NCBI GenBank assembly: GCA_037954235.1
Contig: JBBMOA010000009.1
Coordinates: 22,439,126 to 22,503,125 of the forward strand
DNA: 64,000 nt
From: Aulostomus chinensis
Taxonomy: Eukaryota; Chordata; Actinopteri; Syngnathiformes; Aulostomidae
Direction: 5' to 3'
Shown: in pieces, positions 22,401 through 37,300 of the stretch
Numbering within the stretch: the stretch's first letter is position 1
How the letters are laid out: each line of letters opens with the position of its first letter
The notes under the pieces: model-generated
The model's input: only the letters and a program-made list of their open reading frames with translations
What the model was told of the DNA's origin: nothing
The model's database searches: none
Made by a program: the position numbers and the translations under genes

Positions 22401-25400
22401 CTAACCCCCCAGGACAAGAGATGCCCTTTCTTTTGTGAAATTGGAGAAAATCAAACACGCCCTTTTGTGGCTGTAAAATTTTCTGGCAACCTTCAGCTGG
22501 ATGCTGTCCCCCCTGACTAAGCGGCATTGTGTACTGCACCAACACCCTGCACCTCCTGGCCAGAGCTTGTTCTCCACTCTACTCTGCTATATTACTGCCT
22601 TAATCACGTTTTGTTTTCCTCGGCTGTATTTTTGGCAGTGACATATTTTTTTCTAGCCTTTTGTTATTTCCACAACTTTTGCTGATATTAAACTCAATAT
22701 CCCAAATGTGTTTTGATCAAAAATGTTCAGTCATAAATGTGCATATGTGCGTGAATTGTTCAGATTTTGGTTATGAATGTAATATGAATGAAAGTCTATG
22801 AGAGAAAGGGATTCCTGTTACTGATGTGATGCAATCTGTAATAGAAAAGATGGATCTGCTTGATTTGCTGGAACCACGCAAGCAGTCCCAAATTAAAAAC
22901 TGTGTTAAAGAGTCTCATCTTGCAATTTTTTTTTTTTGCTGAATGTAGTTTTAAGAAAAATCATACAAACCCAGCAGTACTTACATGAATTTATTTTCTT
23001 GTCATCGCATTGTTTACATGAACTGCTGCCATCAACATTGTTTTATTTGACTTATCATGCTGCTACCTAGATGTCTCCCACACTTCTGCTCCTGGAGGAT
23101 GATAGTTTAGCAAATCCATTTTCCATTGACAGGGGTGTCAGAGTTGACAGTCACTTGTGCCAGCATGACCAACACAAAATAGTTTTTCATTGCTAAATAG
23201 AATGCTGCACGAGTGGCCATTGGCTGCAGGCTGAGGTGAACAAAACACATTGAGAGTACAGTTGGGAAAGGATTTTGATATACTTTGTTTACACTCAAAA
23301 TCAAGGCTTTTAGTTGTCTTTTTAGTTGGAAGCTCAAAGGGATTTTAAGGTTTTTGTGCTTCACCTGTGATGGGACTCTGATCCTGAGGTAAGACAAGGT
23401 CATGTCATGAATTTTTTTGAAAGAGCAAAAGTCATTCTACCCAGACTACTTTTACTCTTTTGTCATTTCCTCACATCATGGTTGAGATGGTTGGACAAAT
23501 GACCTGTTGGGATATTTTGTATTAGCCTCCTCTTATTTTTACTCTCAGTGTGAGGCAGTGAAGTCTGTGAACAGTAGAGGGCAATGTTGTTCCTCTGACA
23601 GACAGATGGAAGAGTTCAGAGCCTGGATGAGGAAGAGAGAAATGTGTATCTTTCTGCATTGTCTCTCACTGTGATCACTCCATTTGAACTCGCTGCCTTC
23701 ACAGTGAGCCGGTGGTTCCTCTTCATATGTGCAACATTATCAGGCCGACAGCTGGGCTTTAGAGAAAAGGCCATGTTTTGTTCCGGTCCCCGCGACCTCT
23801 GTTTTTGTAGGTCTCTAAATACTGTTTGGCGTGACGTAGGTAGCTCTGCACAGAATAAACTGAGTGGAACACACACGCACGCGCACACACACATGCACAC
23901 TTGCACACATATTTTATTTCTTGTCCTTTATTCCTTTGTCGTAACCTTAACTGCATGTCTAAACCCAACCCTGACAGTTGGTCTTTCACCCCTGCCCAAG
24001 CCTAACCTCACAATGAGATCAAAAACAATACCCTTTACCACCATAGGCAACGGCGAATGCACTCTCCACACTCCTCTCCACATTATATGACTTCAAAGCA
24101 CTGAATGCAGAAGAAAACTGTGCTTCAGAGAGGGGTAAACATTTAACATTAGTCATGCAATGCCTCTGCTTTTGTTTCTTGAACATTTGTTTTCTATTCA
24201 AGACATAGCCTGGTTTCAAAATGAAGTACCATATGGTTCAAACTTGGGCTAACGGTAATGAATTTGTGACAGAAGGCACGTTCATCCTGTAAAGTACACG
24301 TTTTTTGTGCTTTTAACATTGCCAGTTGAAGCTGTCAGAGCTGTAACGAAGCCAATATTTGCCTTGCTCTCTAAAAGGAGACATGAACTCCAGAAAGGCT
24401 GGCTCAGCGAAAGAAAAACCTCTCTTTTGACTTTGGTATATTTGTTGTTGCTGTTGTTGTGTGCTTTGCATGCGCAGTGTTTTGCAGTCTACCACGTATG
24501 ATTACACACATGATTCACATCTATTCAAGCGTGTCCATTCAGCTGTCACATAAGAGAAAACTAGGGCCTTTTCTCCAGTGTGTAGAGGAATGGTAGGATC
24601 ACCTTACCTTTGTTGCTGTCAATTCTCCCTTACAAAACACAGTCAGATAGCACTGTATGCCTCTCCCCTTTGATAGATGCGAGTGTATCTTGCGTGTTAA
24701 AGACAAGGCCCATTCATATGACCTCACTCTCCACTCTCTTCATGAATCAACCTCAGTACTCAGTAGTAATAGATTCCTTACAAGTGAAGATTAAAGCTTA
24801 TTAGATTGGAGCCGAGATGATGTTTTTACTGTCTAATGTTTAGAGGGGTTAAAAATGTCCATATACCGATATTTTATCGATATACATTTTTAGGAAAGAT
24901 TGTCGATACATAATTCCCAGTATTGATCTTTTAAAATGCATTAGATTTTACCCGTTTATTTTTTTGTCTTTGTTTACCCCTTCAGTCTCGCGTAATTTAG
25001 TGCTTAGTGCAACGTTATTGCAGTCAGATCATCAGATCTCGCGAGATCCAGGCCATGTGCCTCCGATCAGAGAACAACAATATGGCGGAAGCGCAACTTT
25101 AATCTCCGGCAAATTTAAGAGCCGATGTCTGGCAGCACTTCGGCTTTAAGAAGCAAGAAAACTGCGCCCAACTTGGCAAAAATAATGCTGTGCGCAAAAT
25201 GTGCAAAGTAGAGGTAAAGTACAACGGAAATACAACTAATCTCTGGAGCCATTTGACGAGGCATCACCCAGAGTACACTCAACCAGGAAACTACAAGTCA
25301 CTGCAACAACCCTCGCTGGAGAAAGAATTAGGGATGAAGTTTCCATCCATGCCTCCATGTGCAGAGAACATCACTTCGGCTCTGGCAATTTTTATCTGCA

Positions 25401-28400
25401 AGGATCTCAGACCATCCTGTGTGGTAGAAAATGTAGGCTTCAGACACCTCGTCCAGACACTGGAACCACGCTATGTGCTACCGACACGGAAACAACTGAG
25501 TCAAGTCACAATCTCAAAGATGTACAGAGATGTTAAAACAACGTAGCATCTGCAATGAAATCGGCAGAGAGAGTTGCCATCACTTGCGACAGCTGGACAA
25601 GCAGAGCTCCAGATTCCTACTTGACCATCACCTCTCATTACACTGACAGTAACTGGTCCCTCATGTCCCACGTTTTACAAACACGGGCGATTGAAGCTCG
25701 CCACACCGCGAGTCATCTTGCTGAGCTGCTGACAGTTGGTGGAAGTCTAAGTTGCCCTTTAGTTTTGAATGACAGTCATACATTTAAATAAAAAGTGCAT
25801 GATTTTGTATAACTATTGTTTAATGGTCAGTTCTCAATGTAAATATTAATATTTAATTATGCAGCAGGTTAGAGGGTTACTTTTACAATTGAAGTTACAG
25901 CATTAGTCCTTTGAGAATCTCTTCCATTACCAAAGCAAAATTGGTATTGTAACTAAAATATCGTATCATATATTGTATCGAATCGTATCGGAAATTGTGT
26001 CGACTTGGGACCTAGTGTATCGAAATCGTATCGTATCGGGAGGTCAGTGGTGATACCCAGCTCTACTAATGTTAATGTCGCCATGGTTCCCTTCACCAAA
26101 TGTCAGTTTGTTTGTTTGTTTTTACAGTGGGTTAATAAGTTCAGTGGCAAACAAAAGTTTGATGATTTTTGAAGCATAAATTCAGACGCACAACTTCAGC
26201 GTCAGCACAGTTAACTTTGCACTTTTCCTTTTTCCGCTTCTACTCCTCTTGATGAGCATCATGTTGTCTTTGGTATCATAATTAATCCAACAATGGTTTC
26301 CTGTCATGCTATACCAGCAAGGCTCTCATGGTGCAGACGTGACAAACTTAACAAACTTAGACACCCAAGGCACGACCGACTGAGAGAGCTTTCTGTCTCG
26401 CACACATTGTAATAACACACAGCACTTTTGCTAACTATTTGTAGTAATCTAGTGACAGTCGTAGTGTCTTCATAGTCTCTCATTACAGATTCAATCATTG
26501 TATATGGTCTGTCCGATAATATATGTATTGAAAGCCACGCAGCAGACAATCAGTTTTTTCATCAGCTTGGCAGGACGTTGCTTTTTTTAATGCAACTTTT
26601 ATCAGGGTAACTAATTTGATAGGAAACTATGTTATTGCTATTTGCTTTAATCACCTTTCATTTAGCGTGAGCAACTATGAACTATGGCTCACTTCAAATA
26701 TGAGTTCTTAGCTTGGCCATTTGTTTGACCTGGAGGGTAAAGTAATTCATTCTATATTGTCAAGAGAAGACCTGTTGTTGCTTAATTGTGTTTGAATCAT
26801 GAATGCGCTTTCGGGACTGAAGGTTTTTTTATTGACAGCAATCTGTCTGCACTGCCTCACCGTCCATGTGCTGTTTAATATGGAGATTCAGGCGTCACAC
26901 CTGGTGTACAGATATTGCCTGCCGGGATACGTATACAGTTCTAATGCATTTGTCTGTAGACCATCACATTAAAGCCGAATGATTCTTAAACTTCTTCGTG
27001 GAGCTGCATGTGAAACAGCAGGCGACTTGTATATGAATCAGGATAAACATTTCTGCTCTGCTGGTGTCAGCACTGTTAAGGGGATCACGCATTTGTGTAT
27101 CACACAGAGCTGTGTTTGCTTTTGTATTAAATATTTGAATGATTGGCTGTGTGGACGGGCTTTCATTCGGCATTCAGCTTCATTCAGCAGCTCTAATGAT
27201 GGGCATTCTTGTGAAACTGCCTGTGCTGTGCATGTGCACTGTTTGCTATGCATTTCATGTTCTTCATTTTCAGAATTTCACAGACAGTTGTACACAGGAC
27301 CACCACTACGGACCATGTCTTTACAGGTTTAACTGCTCACTTGAACCAAAATATGAATAGAAAGATATTTTGTGCTTATGTGCCCAATGTAGCCCAGATG
27401 AGTCGTGCCTCCCCTGTTTCAACCACTAACTGCTCAGATAAATGACCGGCAGTGAACTTCTATTGAGTGTTATTATATTCCATTCTCTTTCTTCTTTTAC
27501 AAGGCTTGGCACTTCCTACAGTAAATGTATCAAGCTCATGAAACCCTTCTGTGTGAAATGCCATATGATTGATGGGCAAAGGCGCTGCTATGGCAGTATA
27601 TAGAGGCTTTCAGCTTACCTCAGTGCTTAATTCCTCCTTCCAACTGGCATGCCACAGTAAGAGATATACACTTCAATTATACATGGGGACGGTGGGGGTG
27701 AAGACTGCAAGGCATTGCCTGAGACCTGATCAATATTTCAGCTCCGAGGGGACCAAACATCTAGCAGAGCAGCTGCTGCTTAACAGCTTTACACTCTCGA
27801 GTGGCACACCCCTGATACACAACCATATACTGGAGGTGTGTGTTAGAGTGTGTGTGTGCGCGCGTGTGTATGGGTGTGTGATCGAGTGTATGATCGAGGG
27901 AATTGAAGGGCCACAAGAGCTACTGCTGAGGTGACAATAGGGAGGGATGAGAGCTGTGATGAGGTGTTAAGTGTGTGTGTGTGTGTGTGTGTGTGTTTGA
28001 GTGCTTGTGTGTGTACGTGACTTATTTTACTGTATGCGGTGTGTGTTGACTCGGTTCTTACTTGAATGTTCCTTTCTCAACCCTTATCTCATAGCGCTCT
28101 CCTTCACTCCCTCTTTTCCCTCCACACATGAACTCGTACTCGCTGTCATGTTTCCGTAACTTCAGAGGACATGACATTAACTTCTCGCAGAGTTACCCAA
28201 ACCATAACATTACTGCTACCTCTAAAATATCATGATTTCTCCTCTGATGACTTAGTTTTTGTTTCCACAATGCAAGTGAGTCTGTACAGCATTAGTAATT
28301 TAAGCACAATCACATGAACCCACACCGAGTGAGCTATACTTCTCCTATAAACTCTCCCTGGGGTCTGCACTGCTTGTGACTGACTTAAAGGGGGAAAGAG

Positions 28401-31400
28401 AGAGACGCTGAGATTGAGAACAGGGACGTAATGATAAAACACATTTCATGTCATGACCCTTGTGACCAAAATGATGGAGGAGGAGGCAGGGTCGACTTGT
28501 AACAAACATTCAAATGGTTGGGCAAAAACAAATCGACATGTTCACAGTCGCAGGCGATGGTTGCATTTGCGTAAGGGCAACTTTGGGTGTAACTTAGGTT
28601 GATGCCGGAAAGTCTGGCAGTATCAACATGGTAGTTAAAATTTGAAAGGTATTATTAACAGGGAGCAGCAGCATGGAAGCTTGACACCAAGAGCAGTTAG
28701 GCTAACCTGGAGTTGCTAACTCAAATCGTCTGTGGGTTGCGTGCTTGCTATCATCATTATCGAGCCAAGTTTGAGTTGTTTTTCTGACTGCAACAAAGCT
28801 CGATACCCTGACCTAGGAGATGTGTTCTTAGTGAGGTGAAAAGCATGACAACTTTTGGATGAGCGTGGTGGCATATGTGGGTACCATACCATCGATCGAC
28901 TGCCCAAAGGCGTGATTAGAGGTGTTTTCACAGGTCATAATGAGAACCTGATATCTCATAGTGCATGTGCACACGCATATGTTGTGCTGAGTGAACTGAC
29001 TGAAATGAAACCAGAAACTGTTACATTCCTTACTGAGAGAGAGAGAGAGTTTTTGCCTGTTTTTTACCTTGTCGCTCAACCCTTAACATGCCTGCTCCAG
29101 CTTTTCCTCTTCTGAACCTTAAGTTTGGCAGTGTTGTTCCTGTCCTTTCATCGTTGTGTTCTACCTGCATGCCTCCCTTATCGGCATTCAATCTGGCACT
29201 CTCACACACAGTGTCCGTGGGGTATTTCACACAGGATTGACATAATGACAGGAGACCAAAACCTGGGAGACAAACTAAGACTTTACCCAGGGAGCCCTGA
29301 TTTCTGTCACTGGCAGAATATGTGATGTTGTAGAGTGCAGGATCTTTGAATTCCCTCGGAAGCACGAGGCAAGCTGAAAAAGAGGATCAGGGGCTCTGAG
29401 GAGGTGTACCAAATAGGTGCTTTTCAGTGTGTAGGCATTTATAATAAGAAGTCAGTGGTGATGCTAACAATCAGTTTAGCCCATCAATGAAGCAAGTCAC
29501 CCTCGAGGAATACGTCTAATACTGTATTGTTCTTTCATCTGTTCTTAATTTCCCATCTGCATCAGACTGGTTGTAGCTGTGATCTGCCTGTCAGGCCTGA
29601 TTTGCTAGGAAGAGTCAGTTTGGAGCCAGCGTCATCCATCTTTGTCTAAGTCTATTGGTATCTAGATTTCACTTGTTTCTGTAACTAATGATCATTTCAA
29701 TTAGAGATGAATCTGCAGATTACTTCCTCAATTCATCATTTGGTCTATAAAACCTCCGCAGAAAATTAAATGTTGACTCCCCCCCCCCCCATGCCTTTTT
29801 CTATCAGACCAAACCAATCCCCTAAAAATATACACTTATAAAAAAGATGCTCACATTTCCACAATTGAATTTTGTATATTTGATAAAGAAAAAACAGTTG
29901 ACTTATTAGAGTTTTGATAAAAATGATGGATGGAGTAGGATGTCATTCATCACTTAAAATCATAAAAAAACCTTTCGAATATTTGGCCGGGGTCGGGGGG
30001 GGAACAAAAGAGCGGTTCATAACGGAGTTAATTTTGTGAGAGGAGCGAGTGACTCCATTTAAATGGACAGAGGTGTGTGTGATATTGATGTGTAATTGAT
30101 GCAGCTGTAGCTAGCAAGATGGTCAACCATGATACGGGCCATTGATCAGGTGCTTCAACATAGTTCTGCCGTTAGTAGATATTTGGCGTCCGTAATGTTG
30201 GTAATTAATAAGGCTTTTCTGAATCCCGTGTCAAATGTTAAGAATAATCTTCCAAGCTTCAAGCAAAAATATTGTGGGTTCCCGACTCTTGATTTACTGA
30301 ATTTTTGGGTTCTGGACTGTTGAAGAGGCAAAAGAAGTGATTTGAACACATCACTCAAGGCTCTGGGAAGTCGTGGTAAACTTTCTTTTTTTTCAGATTT
30401 TCTTATCATTTGATAATAATAATAATGATGATATAGCGACAACAAATAATGATAGTACATTTTGTTTTTGAGCACCTTGCAGACTTCTCAAGGTCAATTT
30501 TCAGGGTTTATGGACTAAATTGGGGGGATTTGAATCATTGGAAACATTCAGGCTGGGGAAGTTAAGTTGGTCTAATCAGCTGAGTCTGTGCTTCTTTATA
30601 GAATTGGTTTCTATGACATAACAATAGATTCTTGACGCACGTATTCCTATTTTGCTTCCTAACTGGCTGCCGCCTTCATTTCTTCTAGCTATCATTGAGC
30701 CACTTCATTGGTCATATAGAATCCCCTCTGCCTCTCTCTCTCCTCCTCTCTCCCTCTCACTCCCTCTTGTCCTCACCCCCATCTCTCATGACCATCTCTC
30801 ATCGTTCCAATGTTGCTCACAGTCATAGAATTTCAGACGGAGAGGATGTGTAGAGCTGATACCCGCTGCTTCAGCGCCTATAAGATGACTTACTATCTTC
30901 TCTTCCTCACCTCAGTGCCTCGGCTCTGCTGCCAAAACTACCATCAATTAAGTCGCCACTGCGGCCAAGATTCCTGCGTGCACACAGGCTTGCTGAGCTT
31001 CAGAGAACTTTGCGAGCAGAGCTGTGTCTTTGAGTTTGGGCCAGTAATATAGTAGTATTTTCACAATACCAGTTTTTGACACTGTTCCAATACCTGCCTG
31101 TATATCTTGATGCCATACTGAAACCTGACATGTAAAAAGGAGAGGAATAATACATTTTAACATTAACTAATTGTCTTGTTTAGATAATACGGCGGTCAGC
31201 TTAACCCAGTCAACTTATTTCAATATAAAATTTGTCTTAATTGCTTTTAGTCTTTTTACATGTAGAATATTTGTTACATTTGCAGTGCTTTACATGAAAA
31301 AGACTTTTAAATCACTTTGATTAAACATTTTTTTTTTTTAACTTTATACAATTTACATTCAAACGTATAACATGACACTCTCACTCAGACTTTTTTGCAC

Positions 31401-34366
31401 AATTAGTACCTCTATCTGGGAGTATTAGTACCATTTTGGTTTAACTCTGCTCTGAAGCAGGATATTAACACAAGTCAGGAACGAAATCTTCAGCTGTGGT
31501 ATTGTATTGGATAGGAGCTCAAATTTACCATAAAAATCAAGAATGATTGCCGAAGAACATTGGATGTGAGTTCAACAGGGATTTTAAAATTCAATATCTT
31601 TATATATATAGAGTTATATTTGTGAAAAAAATACCCGAAACAATTTAAAAACACTTGATATTTTATTGATTGTTCAGCTTCGTCTCTAACCGATGGAAGC
31701 TGTTGCAGCCAGGTAAGGAAAATAAAAAGATTAAACATCAGCATTGATGTGGAACCAAAAATCCACGGTAAATCATAACTACAAGAAAAAAAAGTCAGAA
31801 TTAGAACTTAGTCAAGTCAAGTCAAGTCTTACAAATATGATTTTCACATCAGATTGATTTTTAATCTTTTTTTTTTAACTTTTGTAACACTTGATGGAAT
31901 ATTAACCAAATATCCATAACCAGTTATATCTGTTTGGAAGACTTCCTTCTGCAAACCATAGTTTTAGCAAATTGGGCGTCAGATATCCTCCACGGGGACG
32001 ATGATTTTTTTTTTCCCCCTCTCCTTTCCTGTCTTTTTGCCAGGAAATGGAACAGAATCAATTTGGCGATGTATCAAAGCAGCGACGCAGATGAAAAAGG
32101 AATTCTACCTTTGAATTGGAAATCCATCATTAACAGTTGCCAGGTTAGGATTACTGTGACACTGCCGGCTGCGTCTCTGACCACAGTGCAAATTCCACAT
32201 CACAGAGAAGTTCATTCATTCAAAAAAGATGAGGCTGATTTGGGAGTTAAGGTTGGAGGGAAATAAAAAATGAAACTGAGGGAAAGAGGTTTTCAGCCCC
32301 TGAAAACTTAAAAACAATGAAAGCCTGGGCCTTTGAAAGAGACTGAAATGAAACCTTTTGATTAATGATGAATTTTACAGGTATATGCATATCACTCCCA
32401 GCCCTTGACAGGGCACATTTATGCATCTTTTGTTAATTTCAGTTGGACAACTCTGAATTTTAGCTTGGCACAAACTGAAGAAACACCTACTGCACGACAC
32501 AGTGAGCGTGACCTATTAAATTTATTTTCTCTCAGACTTTACATTGAAAGCCCTTGTAGAAGATAGTTGGAACACTTTATTACTCATCCCATTCTCTATC
32601 ATGTTGACGGGATTGTGTGGGGGAAAAAGGAACCCCTTTTTATGCTGAATTACTTCCAGCATGAAAATTTGTGAGCTTTTTTGTGAATATCATCGTCCTT
32701 GTCGAGATTTAAAATCTAACAAGCAGAATGAATAAATGAACAAATAAACAAACAAACTGACACATAAGTAAATTAGTTCTTTGCGAAAAGAGTATGTGTA
32801 TGCATAAGTATCTTTGCTTGAGACGCCTTTCATTTGTATTCAGCCGTGTTTCTTTTTTGGACAAGTTGTAATTTAAACTCACAGTGCACAGAGATGAAAA
32901 ACTGATATGGCTAAAATTTGAATGCCTCGGAGGTGTGAATTTCAATATAATTCTCTGTGGCTGCCGCTGATAGCTGGGTTTAAAGATGAACCGGCTCTGC
33001 CAGCAGAAATTGTCTCTGTATTTCAAGGTTGCTCTTGTTTTTTTGTTTTTTTTTCTGTTGACACTGGTATGTTCGTCTTTATGGTTTTGAAAAATAACAT
33101 CCTTTTATTGTGCTCTGGGACCAATGGATCACAGGGAAAACGTGGGTCTCTTATCATATTCAGGCTCTTGTGTATGAAAATCAGGAGGACTCTGCTGGAG
33201 GTAAGCTATTATTTCCAACTTGAATGGCAGATCAGAGTCTGGAAACAGTTATACCTTCCTGGCGTGGACTACAAACAGTCTCCCAAAAGGCTTGACTGTT
33301 TTCCTCTGAACATGTGTGAAAATAGCAGGGTCAAACCCTCCACATAATCCTAGAGAGTCCTCTCACCAGGACATACCCACCTGAATATGAGACTTCCGAT
33401 GTCACGTCCTCAGCAATCAGGTATTCTTGTCAATCTTGGATGTTTGCCTCATTCTCTTTAGAGACTTGCAAGATGGAGGTTGGCACCAAAAGTGCTTGGC
33501 ACAGTCACAGAGAACTGGATGAAAGAGATGGTTCTGTTTATCCTCATCTGCAAGGGTCATATGATGATATCCCAAAAAAGAAATACTGGAGATTAGGGTT
33601 TGTAGGGTGTTTACCCAACATGTCTATCACATGAAAGCCTTACTTCACCCAGAAAGTGCCTCTCAAGTACCTGGAAATACTTGTCTCTTTTTTTCACCAC
33701 AGCATAACTTCTTTGTGACCCGTTAGTGCAGGAAAGAGCCAGCCATGTTTAACTTGACGCTGATAGCGCCCCTTTGCCTCCAACCATAACAGTTTCAAAG
33801 GGTTATAGTTACTTTGCTTTAGCTCAAATCGAATTGATTGTGGATTACCGAGTATACGGCCGGATTAAGAAGATGTGGATTATGCAGGGTGTTTTTCGGT
33901 TGTTTTATAGCTGTAGCTGTCAGTCGCTATTAGCTTCAAGCTTAAATATACATGGCTGGCTATTTCTTGCATTCTAGAGTTATAAAGAATTGATGCAGAG
34001 GTAAAAGAAAATTCGTCTTCAGAAACTCAGAACATTTATTTGTGAGTACTTGTAAGTAAAACTACACTTTTTAGGGTGAAGGATCACTTTAACATGGATT
34101 AGGATTAAGTCAAAATATTGTTACATGGGACTTTTCCTATAGAGTATTTAAATAATCATTCAGCAGTGCTGGTGACTGTTCCTAAGCTCATGTTTTTCAC
34201 TATAATTATACCTGAAAGCAACTGTAGGTTCTCTTTGGAAAGGAAGATTGTGTTATTCATTTGCTGTCAGTTAGCAAAACAGATGGTGAGATTTGACGTT
34301 GCGGGAGAAGGGCACTCTTTTACACGTAGGAGAATGACCACAGCCTGTTTGTGTGGAACTTTTCTT

Positions 34367-34398
<32 letters not shown>

Positions 34399-37300
34399 GG
34401 GGGGGGGGATCTTTGGATGTGACCTATGTTTTGCAATTGTCTGTTCTCCATCAACGCCCCGAGGTGAAGCTCCAGCTACTACCTGGGTTGGTTACGCTCT
34501 TATTTTGATTACCCCGCTACTTCAGTAACTCCACTGACAGCAACAGTTGATGATGCTGCGAGCCAAGCTAGGTACCATGGGACGGTACCATCTGTACTTG
34601 TTTGTATGTCATTTCACTGAAGGGACTCAACATGCTGTTTATTGGTTGTTATCATAGAGTATGTCATGTAACTCATCTTAGTTGTGTTTACTATAAAAAT
34701 ACACGCGCACACACATACACTATAGGCAATATACTGCATATATTAACATATCCTAGTTCTCTCAGGGCAAATATTCCACACGTTTAAGTTCCTGCCAATG
34801 ATGTTTAAATCACTGTATCCTGAGACTCACATTTTCCAACAGTATCCTTTTAGTTATCTGTGAGAGTTAGTGGAAGCTGTATTTTGAAATTGAAATCCAT
34901 TTCTGACCATGTATGGCTTTTGGAACATGTACTCATATGTGAACGTGTTGGGCTGTTCTCGTTCATTGTGTGGTTCACAAACACGCTAATAGCACTGTTA
35001 GTTTGAAGTCATTAAGAGATTGAAAGACATATTAAATCAGCATTGTATATGTGCTGCAATTAGAATGTAACTGTTGAATTGGTGTGTATCATCAGATGCC
35101 TAATAATTTCTCCTCATCAGGGGATTGTTTTTTTACTAAAATAATCAAACTGGTAGGTAGAATATGAAAATTGAGATGCACAACATGGCAGAGATTAGTT
35201 TACACGATCACGTTCAAATTGTAACAGTGATTTTAGAAAACCCTAGTTTAGTTATGCTGTTATTCTTTTGAATATTGTGAAAAGAACCCTCAAATTCTTT
35301 CTTTTCTTTTACTTTCATGTGTGTTACTTGCAAAGGAGTACTACTACTACTAGTAGTTGTAGGCTGGTAGTGATGTGGTAGTAGATGTCCTGTGAAGCTT
35401 GGCAGTGCTTCATTGGTTCGACTAAGCTCGTCTCTTAGAATATGTTCATATTGAGGGCTCTCAGAGAACACAAACCTCCTCCTAGGTGATATGACATCAT
35501 AGGCTCTGGATCTGGATTCTGGATGACTTCCAAACTATGACCCTCAAGCTCAGCCCTCTTCCAATTATGGTCACACTGCTTGCAAATAGACAGGATAACA
35601 GGAGAGCCAAACTAAAGCTTTCAAAGCTTGTGTCCACCAACCCCTGGATGAGGTCACGTTGGCTACGTCCACTCTTTTATACAGGTTTTCTTTTTTTTCT
35701 TTTTTTTTTTATAACATCGCCGACTTTCATTATGGGGAACATTGCAACATCTCTTCAGGCATCTGCATGCTGAACAGCTTCCAAATGTAGGACTGATAAT
35801 ATCATTCTTCACTCCTCTAGGTTCTATACTTCCATACATCTCTACAGTTGCCCAGTACGGTGGTGGTTCTGGAGCTGGTGGAATTGTCACCAAGGCCAGA
35901 TGGTTCCCAGCAGGCCCTGGGGCGAGGCTTCACTATTTTGGATCTTTTTAACAACAGGGCAGAGGCTCAGGCTGCTCCTGAGGACAGAAGGTGATTAGCC
36001 TTTCTTTAATCACACCAGCCAGTGCTTAATGAGCTTCTCATAAGGAGACCTGTGAAGGACAGGTAGAGAAGTAATGAACCGATTCCTGCTTTTACATCAC
36101 CAAACTCCAGCTTGTTTGGTCTTGTTTAATTGTCCTTGTTGAACTTTTAGAATATTATTTATCATAAATGTAGCTATTTACTTGTCTAATATGCATGCAT
36201 CAACTCTGCTTACACTGTGATGACAGCTAGTTGATACATGCTTTTTTCAACACTAGGATGTCATGTAAAATAACAGCCGACATGTTTTGATGAGGCAGAT
36301 AGCACCTTTATTTATTAAGTTATAAATGTTTTCCTTCTCTTGTTTCTGTTTCAACTCATTTACTAGATTGGATCTGCTCCATGGATCACCAAGGAGCCTT
36401 TTCCATCCCCTGCTGAAGGACCCTGTTGGATGTAAGAAGGATTTCGTAATTCATTTTGCTATCAAGCTAATTGTTTTTCATTTTCTTTAATGGTGCGATC
36501 ACGCCAGTACCAGCTGTGTTGCATTTTGGCTGCAGCACCACCTCTCGAGCACAGGCTGGCCACTCTAGAACATTAATGATTCCACCTGTGTGCCTGCCTG
36601 TGTGCTTTACCTTCCCAAAACCGTGTGCCCAGTCTCTCTTAATGGAGGCCACGTCAAGCTGCACAGCGCAGATCGATGAGGGCAGGTAATCTGACACATG
36701 AACGGCATTGAATCTGGCCAGTTTTCAAAATAAAAGGTGCTGTGCTGAATCTCAATCATATATCACCACAATCCATCCAGGCCAGAATGTTTCCACCATG
36801 TACTGGCAGACGTTCATCTAGCAAGTTCCATCCATCGTCATCTTCCGCTTATTCCTACACATTAAGGGTCGCGGGGGGGCTGGAGCCTATCCCAGCGTCA
36901 ACGGGCGAGAGGCGGGGTACACCCTGGACAGGTCGCCAGTCCATCGCAGGGCCAACATAGAGAGACGAACAACCATTCACACTCACATTCATACCTACGG
37001 TCAATTTAGAGTATTCAATCAGCCTAGTCCCCAATTGCATGTTTTTGGATGGTGGGAAGAAGCCGGAGTACCCGGAGAGAACCCACGCAGACACGGGGAG
37101 AACATGCAAACTCCACACAGAAAGATCCCGTGCCCGAGCCCAGGCTTGAACCCGGAACCTTCTTGCTGTGAGGCCACAGTGCTGACCACTGCACCACCGT
37201 GCCATCTAGCAAGTTGAATACCACAAATTATTTGTGGTTAAATCTGTAGGTTACATCACCACAGAGTTGGCTATAAAAACAAAAACCAATATGACTAAGC

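Larger units (their letters stand above)
16823..35820 (+). other. nphp4 intron 2 (about 19 kb)
   Basis: The largest intron in the window. It contains SINE copy 2, a hAT remnant, several (GT)n repeats and mostly unique AT-rich sequence. I looked for nested genes on both strands and found only short frames without splice context or recognisable motifs. Confidence 0.8.

Noticed and set aside
25078..25090. YY1-like ATGGCGGAA inside the hAT element
   Set aside because: Part of the transposon, far from any host gene start; no promoter context.
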